A stretch of DNA of 64,000 bases from Monosporascus cannonballus (taxonomy: Eukaryota; Ascomycota; Sordariomycetes; Xylariales). The first letter of the stretch is position 1. Each line of letters begins with the position of its first letter. Location of the stretch: NCBI GenBank assembly GCA_004154925.1, contig QJNS01000020.1:372001-436000 (forward strand), in the 5' to 3' direction. Below the pieces are notes generated by a model that made no database searches, was not told where the DNA came from, and worked only from the letters and a program-made list of their open reading frames with translations. Below, piece by piece: positions 39,400 to 51,577 of the stretch. A program made the position numbers and the translations under genes.

Positions 39400-40405
39400 A
39401 ATCTCTTATCGTAATAATCCTTATTGGATTTTTACTGTAAACCTGATTCGTATTTAGTTTAAATTATATTAATAACTTTATTATCGTTTCCTTAATTATT
39501 CCTAAGTTATTTTTCCGGTATAAAGATCTAATTATCTTATCGTAACTTTTTAAGCTTTTTATATTTATAAACCTTATATCTTATTTTATTATAATTAAAA
39601 TATTTAATCTGGCTTTAATTTTATCTGTAAATAACGCCGAATTCTATAAATCCTGGCGCCGTTCTATAAAAAATAAGGAATATTTCTTGTTTTTTCCCTT
39701 AATTAAATTTATTATATTTCAAACATAAGGTATATTATCTTTTTTTTCTTATCGTTTTTCAAACTGTCAATTATTAATCTTAATTACTTTTACGATACAC
39801 CGGTTTAGAATAATTAATTATTTAATCCGAATAATTTTATTTTTTATATTATCTTTTAATCCTTTATAAAATATATCGATAAAAATATCGATTTCGTTAT
39901 TTCCTTATTTTATTTTAGCCGCAAAATTTTTAAAAGTTACGATATATTTGGACGTAAGTTCTTTTTATCGGAATTACAAAAATTATTAAACCGTTAATCG
40001 TTTTTTATCCGGATTACCGAAATTATCGCGTACTTTATTTTCGAAATTAATATAAGCTGAAAAAATCTCGTTAATAAAATCTTCCTTATTTATTTTTCCT
40101 ACTTCCAAAAAATTTCTTATAATAAGCTTAAACCAATTAACCGCATTTCTTATTAGGCATATTTTTATTATTAAAACCATATCCGTTAGGTCGCTAAAAT
40201 TTAGGAAACGAAAATAAATTCGTACCTAAATCAAAAAGGTCTAAAAATTACCCTTTTTATCATAAAACTCTGGTTTCTTAGACTTTATACGGGCGAAAAA
40301 GGGTTAAGCAAATGGCGTAACTCTAAGTTGTCGAACTTCTCTTTCCAGCTTCCGAATTCGAACTTAAAGCTATTAAGTAAAAGTTTTCTAAATGCTGTTC
40401 AACAT
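39400..40405 (-). pseudogene. Gag relic of the 34159-40816 chromovirus
   Basis: ATG at 40405 just inside the 5' LTR. A 64-codon block at 39986-40180 is still open and reads NAVNWFKLIIRNFLEVGK, EDFINEIFSAYINFENKV, DNFGNPDKKRLTV, typical of a Gypsy capsid region. Upstream and downstream parts hold RIP stops. A degraded zinc-knuckle region follows at about 39540-39600. Confidence 0.75.
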
Positions 40406-40465
40406 TTTGACAATATTAAATATTATTTAAAGTTTAACGGTATTATTAAATAAAAACTTATAACG

Positions 40466-40816
40466 TATAACGGTTAAACGGTTTAACCAATTATTAAACC
40501 TTAAGTTGACGGGTTTATATTAACAAAAATATCGTAGGAATTTAAGTAATAAATACGGTAACGTATTACGTTTCGTAATACCAAAGGTATCTTAGGCAAC
40601 GATATTATATTACAAGCTAAAGCTATTTAAACTATGGAATTAATAAGCGTATATATCCTTCTCCTTTAGTTAAATTACCACCAGTAAGTTGGTAATCCGG
40701 CTCACTGGCTTACCACCAGTGAGTTGGTGATCTATCACGTGACCTGATCCACATAGTTTTCTTGGCCTTCTCCGTTGCGACCGTTCTTGGAGGCCGTGGC
40801 TTGTCAGGTCGTAACA
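40466..40816 (-). repeat. 5' LTR of the 34159-40816 chromovirus
   Basis: 351 bp. The outer right ~140 bp are clean and include TCACGTGA at 40735-40742 and the repeated (C)CACCAGTxAGTTGGT units. Followed by TAACT. Confidence 0.92.
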
Positions 40817-40821
40817 TAACT

Positions 40822-43319
40822 AGAAACTTACTAAGAATTTATATACTTTACTTTTAAATTTAACAAAATAATAAATAAGCCAAAAATATTAATTATGTTA
40901 ATTTGTAAAAATGGAAAACTAAAAATAGGAATATTTAATATTTTCGAAACCAATAACGTTTATATTTAAAATATTATCATAATTTACGATAATCACGAAA
41001 TATAATTAATTTTAAATCGAAATTGTGAAGAGTACATTTATACCATTCCTTCATGATAAATATATAGTAAATTAACGATGTAAAGATTTATATATTTTAA
41101 ATATAATAATTATAATAACGATAACATAAAAATACAAAACGATTTAAAACTATATTAAATATCCTTAAATTTTATAATAATTAAGTTATATTTAAAAGTT
41201 TTAATATTAAAAAGGTTTTAAAAATACTTTATGAGAAACCTTCTTTCAAATATATATTAAAACAAAATTAAAACGCTTAAAAATATGAAATATAAAAAGA
41301 AATTCGCATTATATAATTTAAATTTAAGTTGAGTTTTATAAATAAATATATAGTTACAAATTCGATAAAAATAATATATTAAAACGTTATAAATTACTTA
41401 TTTGTAGACGTGATAACTATTTTTAAAAAAAACTAATAAACTTATTACTATATCTATTATTACGTTCGCCATTATGTTTTTTCGGATTGTTATAATTTTA
41501 AAAGTTAAATTTAACCGTAAATTTAGATAGTTCGACGTATAAAACTCGTTTTTAAACGTTTTCTATATGAAATAAATTATCGTAATTTATATTTTTCTAA
41601 ACGACTTTAAAAGAAACAGGATATATATAAAGTTCGAACGAACTTTATATCGGGCAAAAGATTTACTTTTATTAGAATATTGCGAATTTTTTCTTAAAAG
41701 TTAAATGTTTTTTAAGTAAAACTGAATTTATTTTATAATACATAACGGATTATTTTTTTAAATAATTTTAGTAAACGACTTTTTATTATTTTTATTACGA
41801 AACATATTACGCCGAAATTAATAAATTTACTTTATTTTTAAAAAAAAAACCTGCAAAAAAATTATTTCTTTTAAGTTTATAGATAACATTATATATATTT
41901 TAGCCTTATAAAAATAAAAAGGTTTATTATTAATAAAAACAATAATTGATGCGAAAATTAAAAGTTATTAAATATACGTTAATTTCGTTTTATATACAGT
42001 GATATTAATCTATTTAAACGTAATTTTCGTAATATTTTAATGTGAAAACTTTTAATTAGCTTATTAATTAAATGTTTGATAATTATTAATAAAGTAATCG
42101 GTTATTTTTACTCTATGCGTTTTTTCGGAATCGTATTTTTAAATAAAAGCCAAAAAAATCTAATTTTTTTAATCGTTAAAAATATTTCTTTTATCGATAA
42201 TCGTAAAATACGAACATTTTTAAGATTATATTATAGCGTTTTTAAAAATCTCGTTATATAAAAAGTTATTTATTAAGTATTAATAATAATTTTACAATAA
42301 AAGTTAAATTACTGGATGGGAATAGAAAGTACCAGCTACTTCGCCACATCATCTAAAAGATTAACGATTCTAACGCCAAGATGTGTTAGAAGTCCTTGTC
42401 CGCACTTAAGAAATGCTCCGAGGCCATTTTCTTCAAGGTTTATAGGTTAAAATATGCGGCTAAAAATATATATATTTTAAACGTTTATTTCTCAATACCA
42501 AGTTAAAATTTGTCAAAATTTGAAACACTTTTCATAATAATTAATAAATAATTAAATTAATAATTTTAAAAAACGAAGATCTTAAGATTCGAATAAATTA
42601 TATTGATATATAAATTCTATAGTTAGGTTAAATATAAAATAAGAAATCGTTTAACGTTATTTGTTTATTTATAATTTAAGTATTTATTAACAAATTAACA
42701 AAAGCTTTTTTAACTAAATATTCGAATATTTAAGTTGTTTTTGAACTTTTAAAATGTGCGGTAAATATTATCGAAATATTACAATAGCAAAAGCAATGAA
42801 ATATACGATTTTAATAGCTTTAATATTTTCGAAACGAAATTTTTAATTATTAAAAATAAGATATTATTATTGTTGTTATTGTTATTACCCTAATACAAAG
42901 TTTACCAATTTTTAATAAGCCTAAATATATACGTATGTTTGCGGTTGTGCTAGTAAGTAAGGCTATAAATATAAGTATATTTTGTTATCATATTTTAGAA
43001 AAAGGCGTGTACGGCTATATATTAGCGGTAAAATCTTTATTATATAATTAATATTTTTTCTAAAACGTATAAATGAAATAAACAAAAAAAGATATTTAAA
43101 ATAAAAAGGTTGTTAATTATAAGGGCCGTAATTAAGCGTAAAACAAAAAAACGTACAAAAGTAAAGTTATAATTAATAATAAATCACAAAAATGTTCAAA
43201 ATTAAAAAATACGAAGATCGAAATTTGAATATATTTATTAATATAATATTAATACCGTAAACTTATTATAGTATTAAAGTATTTATCGGTATTTTAGCCG
43301 ACAAATATAAAACGTAAGT
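40822..43319. other. AT-rich spacer with one GC-normal patch
   Basis: Heavily AT-rich DNA without recognisable coding motifs. A patch at 42313-42440 has ordinary composition (ACTGGATGGGAATAGAAAG...) and looks like an insertion or an unmutated remnant, but no terminal repeats or target duplication were found. Confidence 0.5.
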
Positions 43320-43745
43320 ATATTAGGTAAAATTTAACGCAGTAAGTATTATGCGCGAAACGAGTACGTAAGCGGTTTTTTTACAGGCGTGGCAGGCGTA
43401 ACGGACGTAGGCAGTTAAGGGGGCGCAGTTGCAAATATAATAGCTACGATGGGCGCGGGCGTAAGAACAGGCGCAAGAACGGGCTTAAGTACGACGGGCC
43501 CGAGCGCGGGCGGCGTTATTATTACGGCGGCGTTAGGTTACGGCTTGGTCCACCGTAAGAGCTCCAGTATATATGCAGCTGTAAGCACCAGGATGATTGC
43601 CACAATTGCGATCATTCCACCGATCTTTTGCCCTGGTGGCGTAATGGTATAGTGCAGCCATAACACGTTAACGTCGGCTTACGTACGCGTACGGTGCATT
43701 TTATAAACGCGGGTAATAATTACGCGTTACGTAACGAAAATAAGA
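43320..43745 (+). pseudogene. Gly/Ala/Thr-rich reading-frame relic split by a mini-LTR
   Basis: After removing the mini-LTR (43535-43665 plus one CGTTA copy), one plus-strand frame runs from about 43345 to 43705 with a single stop. It reads YVSGFFTGVAGVTDVGS, GGAVANIIATMGAGVR, TGLSTTGPSAGGVIITAAL and then TSAYVRVR. The segment is unusually CpG-rich for this window, as expected if CpA was removed by RIP but CpG kept. The small hydrophobic composition suggests a membrane protein or a low-complexity protein. I do not recognise the family, and no neighbouring exon was identified. Confidence 0.35.
43535..43665 (-). mobile_element. Solo mini-LTR, copy 2 (131 bp)
   Basis: 131 bp flanked by an exact CGTTA duplication (43530-43534 and 43666-43670). 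The right end is ...GCCATAACA; the left end starts GGTTACGG where TGTTACGG is expected. About 85 bp are nearly identical to the inverted copy at 62699-62841. Little RIP damage. Confidence 0.87.
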
Positions 43746-44176
43746 CGAAATGTTTACTATAATTACCGTTAATATAATAATATAAATTTAATAACAATAA
43801 TAATAATAAATATAAACAATTTTACATTACATATTAATTATCGTAATTATTTTTCTTCGAACATAAAACATTTACGAAAGTATTATATAAATTCAAAAAC
43901 TTATTTTACAAAATTGTATAAAAATATATAGTAATAAAATACGGACTTATTATCGTATTTTTGTTATCGTAATAAAAAAATTAATAACGTTTTTATTTTA
44001 AGTATTATATATAATTACGGTTTATACTTTTATTAATTTAATTAATTAATTACGTTATTTTTTACTATTACGTTCGTTTAACGATTATAAAAATTTCTTT
44101 ACATAAATTTAAGAAAATGATTTTTTATATAAAAGGTACACTACAAAATAAAGGTGTTTTTTTAGTTTTTAAGCCT
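43746..44176. other. AT-rich spacer
   Basis: AT-rich, RIP-affected host DNA up to the TA target of the Fot1-type element; nothing recognised. Confidence 0.5.
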
Positions 44177-44189
44177 TAAGATGACCCCC

Positions 44190-44607
44190 TGTAACGAACC
44201 TGTCATACATCCACCTGGAGGTATGAGCAGTATCCGAAAAGGGTCTTGATTTGCAGGTAACAATAAGGCGAAGAATGATTCAGTATGTTCGTTAAGGAGA
44301 TTTCAAGGTACTCCTCTCTCAATCAGAGAACGGTACAGTTGTCTCCAGATGGAGAGCTTAGATTGATAGCTAAGGAGCGAAAACTAAGTAGGTGGCTATC
44401 TACATAGGAGACCCGAAATCTTATACCTCCCTCTATTCTGCTGGTGTGCTATTGATCTCCTTGATCTGTCAGATCACCTAGATCAAGGTGATCTATGTGA
44501 TCTAATAGATCAGTTAGATCACTCTAGGTCACGTGACCTAGAGTGTGGGGTCTTCACTCCTGCAGCCCTGGGGCCTCCAGAACGGGCCCGCTTGAGGATC
44601 CGTAACA
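44190..44607 (-). mobile_element. Solo LTR of the 53100-type family (diverged), inside the left TIR
   Basis: 418 bp from TGTAACGAACCTGTC to ...GATCCGTAACA with a CCCCC duplication (44185-44189 and 44608-44612). The first ~230 bp match the LTR at 58803-59218. The rest is diverged but keeps the GATC-repeat region and adds a perfect 24-bp palindrome at 44521-44544. Nearly free of RIP. Confidence 0.85.
44521..44544. promoter_or_regulatory. Perfect 24-bp palindrome centred on CACGTG
   Basis: Each half is the exact reverse complement of the other; the arm is ACTCTAGGTCAC. The centre holds TCACGTGA, an E-box of the type bound by fungal bHLH factors (Pho4/Cbf1/SREBP class, by motif only). It sits in the U3-like side of the solo LTR. 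The regulatory role is inferred. Confidence 0.5.
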
Positions 44608-44644
44608 CCCCCCCATCCGCGCTCCACCCTATCAACGCGCCACC

Positions 44645-45013
44645 TGTGACGGTTTAAGGTTTAACCAATTATTAAACCTTAGTCGTACGGGTTTATGTTA
44701 GCAGGAATATCGTGGGACTTTGTAATAATGAAATAACGTAATTACGTTTTTTAATACCAAGGGCGTAAAAATGTATTATAAACGATTAGTATTAATAAAT
44801 ATTACAAATTAAAGCTATTTAAATTATGGAAATAATAAGCGTATTATATTTGAACATAGTTTTTTTTAATTTTAAAATTCGCTGGACTCGCCAGCGATCC
44901 TGGCGATCCAAAACTCGTTGGACTTGCTAGCGATTCTGGCGTTTACGTAATTTGGAATGTCTCCACTCCTTTTTTAACCGTTTTCGGCCGCGCCAAGTAA
45001 TTAAGTTATAACA
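44645..45013 (-). repeat. 3' LTR of the 44645-51450 chromovirus (two 36-bp units)
   Basis: 369 b repeat starting TGTGACGG on the plus strand and ending TTATAACA. It contains two copies of a 36-bp unit around 44873-44940, (AA)xTCGxTGGACTxGCxAGCGA. Confidence 0.92.
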
Positions 45014-45330
45014 TGATTTCTTTTCTCCAGGATTTTCGTCTCGAAAATTTAATTTGTAAGTATTTGCTTTTAAAATATTTTTTCGCGTTCGGAAACATAT
45101 TAAACCTTTTTCCAAGGTGAAAATCGCATAGCGCGATTCGTTACTGGCTGCTATTTTATCGGCCGATTTTCGTTAAATGGTACCTTGTTCATATTACGAA
45201 TAGCGAAAACTTAAATGTAAATTATCCGAAAAGGACTTTTTCTATTATTTTTCGTATATTCGTTATTAACAGGTTAATTGCGACGTACGTAACCTTAATC
45301 CTGAACAATTATAGAAAATTACTGTTTAAT

Positions 45331-45585
45331 ATCGTAAACTTAAAAAAAATTAAAAAAGCCGTATTTCGTAATATCGATAATTTGGAAGAGCTGGAAAAAT
45401 TGAAACGTTAAAAAAAACAGGCCGAACTAGAGGCCGCTAAAGCCATAACGGCGGAGGCCGCATTTTCTTTTAATTGGTCCAATTTGGAGTCCATAGATTG
45501 GTCGTTTATTGATTGGGGGATTTTCGACCTTGCCGATTTCGGCATTATTAGTAAAAGTTCTTTAACAGGCGCTAGGCGCCAATAA
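45331..45585 (+). pseudogene. Conserved antisense ORF, best-preserved copy
   Basis: An 85-codon plus-strand frame opposite to pol with only one internal stop (TAA at 45409-45411, where CAA is likely). It reads LKKIKKAVFRNIDNLEELEK, LKR, then KKxAELEAAKAITAEAAFSF, NWSNLESIDWSFIDWGIFDL and ADFGIISKSSLTG. It ends with TAA at 45583-45585 inside the complement of the chromodomain. The first half should form a charged helix or short coiled coil; the second half is acidic and rich in Trp/Ile. Further codons upstream (to about 45250) may belong to it. Homologous frames occupy the same place in four other elements here. No known function recognised. Confidence 0.65.
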
Positions 45586-48500
45586 GGTTCTTGGCAGGTT
45601 CCTAGGTATTTTCGGAGTTTAGATATTTTTTCTATTTGATTAAGTACTGAGTAAGTTCGTTTTGTTTTCGTATATCGAATTTTTTTGTATTTCGTACATT
45701 TATTCGTTTTTTATTTTTACGTCGTTTTATATCGTATATATTTTGATTATATCCGTTATTAACTCGAATAAAAAATATAAAAATTAGATAAAATTTAACT
45801 TTTAATAAAAGTTCTAATTGGTAATTGTTTTTTGAGATTTTCTTAATAATTTTATATAGACCGATATATTTAAAATCAGATTTTTTATTAGGTCGTTTCG
45901 TTTAAATATTTTTGGTGATAAGGAAAACCATTTTCCCCTTTTCGAAAGTTAATTCTTTTAATTTGTTCTAATTATAATACTTACTTATTTAATTCTATTT
46001 TTATTTTTTTAATGTAATTATCGTAATTATTTTAACGTAAAAATTGCTTTAATATTAATTAGGCTATCGTTACGTATTTTTTTGTAAACTTTTAAAATGA
46101 AACTAAAATTAACGTTCGTAAGTATTTATTTTGATGTTTTCGTAATAACTGGTATTATAAGTTAATTATATGATTAGTAATTTTATAACTTAGTTATTTT
46201 ATTCATAATTAATATAATATCGTAAATAAATTTTAAAAAATTAATTTATTTATTTAATTTATCCGTATATTTATGGTTTAAATACGTTAGATAATTTATA
46301 ATTTAGGCCGATTTATGTTATTAAGCTTTATTAAAATTTTGATATAAATATTGATTTTTTATTTATAATAATTTTTATAAGTAATTCGTATAGGCTAAAA
46401 ATATGTTTAAAAAAATATATGTTATTTGTTCGGCGTTTAAATTTTCGTAATATAATAAAAGAAATAGGAAAATTTCGTAAATCGATCGACGATAACGAAA
46501 ATACTGTTATAATATATTTCCGTAACTGGGTTTTTTAATATAAAAAATCTAATAATAAAATCGAATATAACTAAATATTATTATCGCTTTATAATTAACA
46601 ATAATTATAATTTTTTATATAGCTTATATCGTTAAGTTTTTGCTTTAACGTAAATATCGTATTGCCGTATAATTTTTGATTTATTAATTTTATTTTAAGA
46701 AAGAAATATATGCGTTAAAGTCGTTTTAAAATTTTATAAATTCCTGGATATCCGTATAATTGATATTCGTATTTTTTTGTGCGAAATTTTTCTAATATAT
46801 TTTTAAAATTTATATTTTGTCCGGTTTTTGGTTTTCTGGGAGATTATTGTTATATTATTAAATTTCTTGATATATATCGAAAGGTAATACTCGAATTATC
46901 CTAATATATTACGGGCGGAAATATTTTTTATAATAATATCGAAAATAATATGGCTAATTTTGATTAATTTTTTTTACTATTTGGTCGTTTGCTTAAGATA
47001 TTTGCTTTATTATTTTTTAAGTTTTTTTTATAAATAATTACGAAATCAAAGTTCGCCAATTCTTTTATATATCTTAATTATCGTCCTATAAGTTCTTTAA
47101 TCGTAATAAATCGAGTAAAATTTTGATAATCCGTATAAACCTTAACCTAATATAAATTTTCTTTTAGAAAATACCTAAATTTTTAAAATGCCATAATAAT
47201 GCCTATAAATTCCTTATCTGGAATGCCGTAATTAAATTCGATTTTTTTTAATTTGTACAAAAAAATATAATAAGATGCAATTTGCCTTAATTATTTCGTT
47301 ATCCGATTATTACGTTTAATACGTAATCCGAAATATCGGTTTTTAGCTTATTAAGGCGGTTTAAATCGTACATAATTAATATTAACTTATTAATAATTGT
47401 ATCCTTAATATTTTAAAATGCTTTTTTCGTATTTAACATTTATTTAAATTCCGTTTTTTATAAAATTTATTAAAGATATAACGATTTTGTTAAAATTATG
47501 AATAAATTTCCTATAATAATTAACGAATTTAAAAAATACTTATACTTTTTTAATTATCGTTAACGTTTATTATTTTATAATTGCAATAATATTTTTAGGA
47601 TTTATTTTAATATATTTTGGGATAATAATATATCTAAGATATTTTATTTCCTGCTTATAAAATTAATTTTTTTCTGCATTAATAAATAACTTTACGTCTT
47701 ATAAAATTTGAAAAACCTTATAAACGTATTTTGCGTATATTTTTTCTGTTTCGGAAAAAAATGAAAATATCGTCAAAATAGCAAATAACGAAAATATTAA
47801 AATATTTTCGAAATATATGGTTTATTATCCGTTAAAAGGTTACTATTATATTCGTAAATCCTATTAGCGTAACTAAACACTTAAATAATCCGTATTTCGT
47901 CCTAAAAATTATTTTCCATTTATATCTTTTTTTAATTTTAATAGAGTTATATCCATTTTTAAGATTAAGTGTTATAAATTATTTGGTTCTGTAAAATCGG
48001 TTTTTTATTTCCGTAATTAAGGGTAATAATATTTAATTTTTAATAATAATATCGTTTAGTTATCGCTAGTTAATCATAAATCGTAATTTTTTATTTGTTT
48101 TTAGCACGAAAAATATAAGATATTTTGTTGGTAACTTTAAAGGTTAAATTTATCCTTTTTATAGCCGATTTTCCAGATATTTTTTAAGAATACGTAATTC
48201 GTTTCCGTTAAAGTTATAAATAAGGTAAAATTTTGTCGAGGATTCTTTTTTAAGGATTATCTTATGATTCCATTCGTTATATTCTAATAATTTTGTATTA
48301 AGTTCCTTTTTGAAAAACTGCTTATATTTATAATATTATAATGGCATATTAGTTAAACTTTTTAATTTATTAAGCTGTTGTTCTTATTTTTTTCAAATTG
48401 CTATTTAGTTATTTTAATTTTGCTTTAATAATAATAACGATACGTCGTATTTTCCTTTAATACTTATTTTTTTTATATTTTATTCCTTTAGGTGGTAAAA

Positions 48501-49400
48501 TTTCTGTCGTATCCTTATGCTTATATTTGTCGTTATTATCGATTAAATGTTAAAATCTTAATTATTTTTATTTATTAATAGGATATAAGGTAAATTTTAT
48601 TTAGCTAATTTTACTATTAATTAAAATTTCGTACTGGCATATTTATAATAATTCTAAGATTATATCATAATTCCCGAATAAAACGATATCGAAATTAATT
48701 ATTTAATATCGTTTTTAGACAAAAATTTCGAAATAATTAATTTCGCGTATAATTTTCCCGTTATCGTAGGCGAATTCTTGATTTTCGGCATTTATCGTTA
48801 TATAAGGTTTTAACTTATATTTCCATAGCAATTTAAGCTTATTAACCATATCCGGTACAATGTAACTCCCGCTTAAAGCTTTATAATTTACTATTACGAT
48901 ATATTAATGTGTTCCGATTTGTATGTCCAAAGTGATAAGGTTATTAACGTTTTTTATCGTTGCATTTAAAGTCTTTTTCGGGAGTTCCTTTCAATTTTTC
49001 TAGGTTTCGTTATTTTACGGCTTTCTTATAGATAACCTTTTTTTTAACTTTTGTTCGAATCTATTAAGCCTTATTTATATTTTTTCGTTTAACACGTTAA
49101 GCTGCTATATTTATCGTTATTGCCGGCGTATTATTCTTTCGAACCTTATTAACTGTTTTTAATTCTGTTGCAATTTTTTTTCTTATTAAGTAAATTATTT
49201 TCTTATATTTACGATTGCATTCTATTATGCGTTATTTTAATTGTTATTTTAAAAATCTTTTATAAATTAACGTATTTTTTCTTCAATAATTTTTTCTAGG
49301 GATTTATAATAAATGCTAACTAAAAATGAAAATCCGTAATAATTTTCTAATAATGCTTTTTTACCGTACGCTGGATTAATTCTTTTTTCGTTTAGTAGTT
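45540..49400 (-). pseudogene. Pol relic of the 44645-51450 chromovirus
   Basis: Minus strand: RT with the active site read as YFDDIFIF at about 47755-47790; RNase H and integrase relics over about 47600-45900; chromodomain at about 45720-45550 (KFDIRKxNELTxYLIK, KYLNSENT, EPAKNLIGA, LLKNFY). RIP stops replace Trp and Gln codons, including the aromatic-cage Trp positions of the chromodomain. Confidence 0.75.
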
Positions 49401-49599
49401 ATATTATTTATAGTGAGAAAAAGGGTTTTCCTGCGAGTATTGCTTTTTTTCGGGCCAACTTTCCATTTCGGCCAGCTATTAGATATTTCCTGAGGCTATG
49501 GTTCGAAAATATCGATACCATTATTTATTGTTTTTATTGTTTCCGGTATAGTTTGGAAAGTCGAATCCCTTATAATACATACGGGTAATTTGCTCGTAG

Positions 49600-50990
49600 A
49601 TATGCTGTTTTCATTTTTCGTAATCGGGATATTTTCGTTATCGACAGTATATGGCATATATTCTACCATATGGATCAGGGGTTCCGGAACAGATTTTTCT
49701 ATCCAGTTCTGATATTCGCGTAATTATACTTATAGCGCTTCTTATTATATTCGCGATATTTATTAAGCTAGTTTTTTGGCTTTTCGTATTTTTCGTCGGA
49801 TTTCTTATCGGGATGGTCCTTATTGGACCTTTTGCCATAAGGGACTTGACCTATATTTGAGCAAGATTATGTTAATAGATTTATTTCCGTCCTTTGGGTT
49901 TTCCCTAAATTATTTTTTTAGGTATTGGTTTCTAGTTATTTTAATGGAGTTTTTTAGATGCTTTATATTACGATATCTTATGTCCCATTGTGTTACAATT
50001 ATAGCACTTAATCTGGCTCTAATCCTTCCTATAAGTAACTCTTAATTCCATAAGTTTTGGTTCCGTGCCGTAAAAAATGTTGCTACGTCGGAAAACGTTA
50101 ATGTTAGCCATATATCGGGGTTTGCTATTATTCTTTCCTTTGGTGCCTTTAATACGCCATACGTATTGTTGATCGTTAATTTTAATTGTTATAACGATGT
50201 AATCCGATAAATAATCGGGCCGATCGAACTTAAAGAGTTCTTTTTATGTTTTTTTAAGCCGTTAAAAATTTTAGCCATTAATGCTTTTTGTCTCCAGTTT
50301 AACTTAATTGCTAATTAAATCAAAGTGCTGCCGTAACTAGATATTAATCCCTTTTGGCGTAACTATTAGATTTATATTTCGGCTTTTATTTTTTCGTTTA
50401 TTATTTTAAAAGCTTTTGTTAATATTTATTTAAATTATTCGTAATTATTATAAATTCGTATTACCTTTAGGTTTCGTTTTTCGATTAGCAAGGTAATATG
50501 TTTTCTTATAACGGGCTTAAACTAAATGGCCGCATTTCCGGTAAGTCATCCGACTACGAATTTGACTTATGCAGTAAGGGTAATAAATCGAATAGAAAAA
50601 TATCCGAAACATGTTTGGTATTAAATTAAAAATAGTTATAACTTAGTTAAGGTTCCGTCGAAAAGTTTTGGTTTAAAAAGCTTAAGAACCTTTCCTAATT
50701 CTTTAATGGAATTTAGCTAAATAATTTAACTTATTCGAAAGGGCTTCCCGATTTCGGGAGCTTTTCCTTTTTCCTTAAATTTCTTATAAGTGGCTTAAAA
50801 AGACGTCGTAAGATCGTTATTATCTTTTTTAAGTTAAAGGATGCGTTCGTTTATAATATCCAGTCGTCAAAAAACTTCTTTACGAGAAATGCAAGACTTT
50901 TCCCTTTTTTTTTCTCGGATTCTATTCCAGTGTCCGAGTAATCAAAAACCTGATAAGTGAGCTGTTCGGGCTGTTTGCTAGTAGATATAT
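49600..50990 (-). pseudogene. Gag relic of the 44645-51450 chromovirus
   Basis: The minus strand from about 50990 reads TSKQPEQLTYQVFDYSDTG, IESEKKKGKSLAFLVKKFF and later TGNAAIxFKPVIRKH, then a decayed zinc-knuckle region near 49990 and a charged linker around 49800. It is less mutated than the pol part but is frameshifted and stopped in several places. Same Gag type as at 14290-15420. Confidence 0.7.
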
Positions 50991-51045
50991 CGTTAATCGA
51001 TATTATTTAAAGTTTAACAGTACTGCTAAATAAAAGTTTGCAACG

Positions 51046-51450
51046 TATAACGGCTTAAGGTTTAATTAATTATTAAACCTTAATCGTACAGATTTATGTT
51101 AGCAGGAATATCGTAGGACTTTGTAATAATAAAATAACTTAATTATATTTCTTAATATTAAAAACGCAAAAACGTATTATAAACGATTAATATTAATAAA
51201 TATTATAAATTAAAGTTATTTAAACTATAGAAATAATGAACGTATTATACTTAAATATAATTCTTTTTAATCTTAAGATTCGCTGGATTCGCTAGCGATC
51301 CTGGCGATCCAAGATTCGCTGGATTCGCCAGCGATTCTGGCGATCCAAGACTCGCTGGACTCGCCAGCGATCCTGGCGTTTACGTGACTTGGAGCGTCCC
51401 CACTCCCTTCTTGACCGTTTTCGGCCGCGCCAAGTAGTTGGGTCATAACA
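51046..51450 (-). repeat. 5' LTR of the 44645-51450 chromovirus (three 36-bp units)
   Basis: 405 bp. It contains three tandem 36-bp units at about 51279-51380 (AAGATTCGCTGGATTCGCCA...GGCGATCC), one more than the partner LTR. The outer right side is clean and includes TACGTGA at 51381-51387; the inner side is RIP-degraded. Confidence 0.92.
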
Positions 51451-51577
51451 CCACCCCATAACCGCGTTGCGCGTCGATCCACTTATTGATTTTTTTTCCC
51501 TATAAAAAGCTTTTTAATAACGCTTTAAAAAATTGAAAAAAAAAATTTCTTTATTAGAATCTGCGTTTTCGAACGAT

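Larger units (their letters stand above)
34159..40816 (-). mobile_element. Complete chromovirus (Ty3/Gypsy), minus strand
   Basis: Two 351-bp LTRs (34159-34509 and 40466-40816) with an exact TAACT duplication (34154-34158 and 40817-40821). Length is 6,658 bp. Gag and pol relics read on the minus strand. A polypurine tract (GGGAAAGGGGAGATCG on the minus strand) adjoins the left LTR. It is close in Gag and layout to 25960-32703. Confidence 0.93.
44645..51450 (-). mobile_element. Complete chromovirus (Ty3/Gypsy), minus strand, inside the Fot1 TIR
   Basis: LTRs 44645-45013 (369 bp) and 51046-51450 (405 bp), exact duplication CCACC (44640-44644 and 51451-51455). Length is 6,806 bp. The two LTRs differ by one 36-bp repeat unit. 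Gag is of the same type as in 13890-20734, and the LTRs share the AGCGAGTC/CGCTGG repeat with it. Coding relics are on the minus strand. Confidence 0.93.

Noticed and set aside
42313..42440. GC-normal patch with weak resemblance to 20740-20850
   Set aside because: Only short blocks agree (AAAAGAT, ATTCTAA); no shared ends or target duplications, so homology is not established.
51273..51482. Minus-strand frame with repeated GESSESWIARIA peptides
   Set aside because: It is the translation of the 36-bp tandem LTR units, not a repeat protein.
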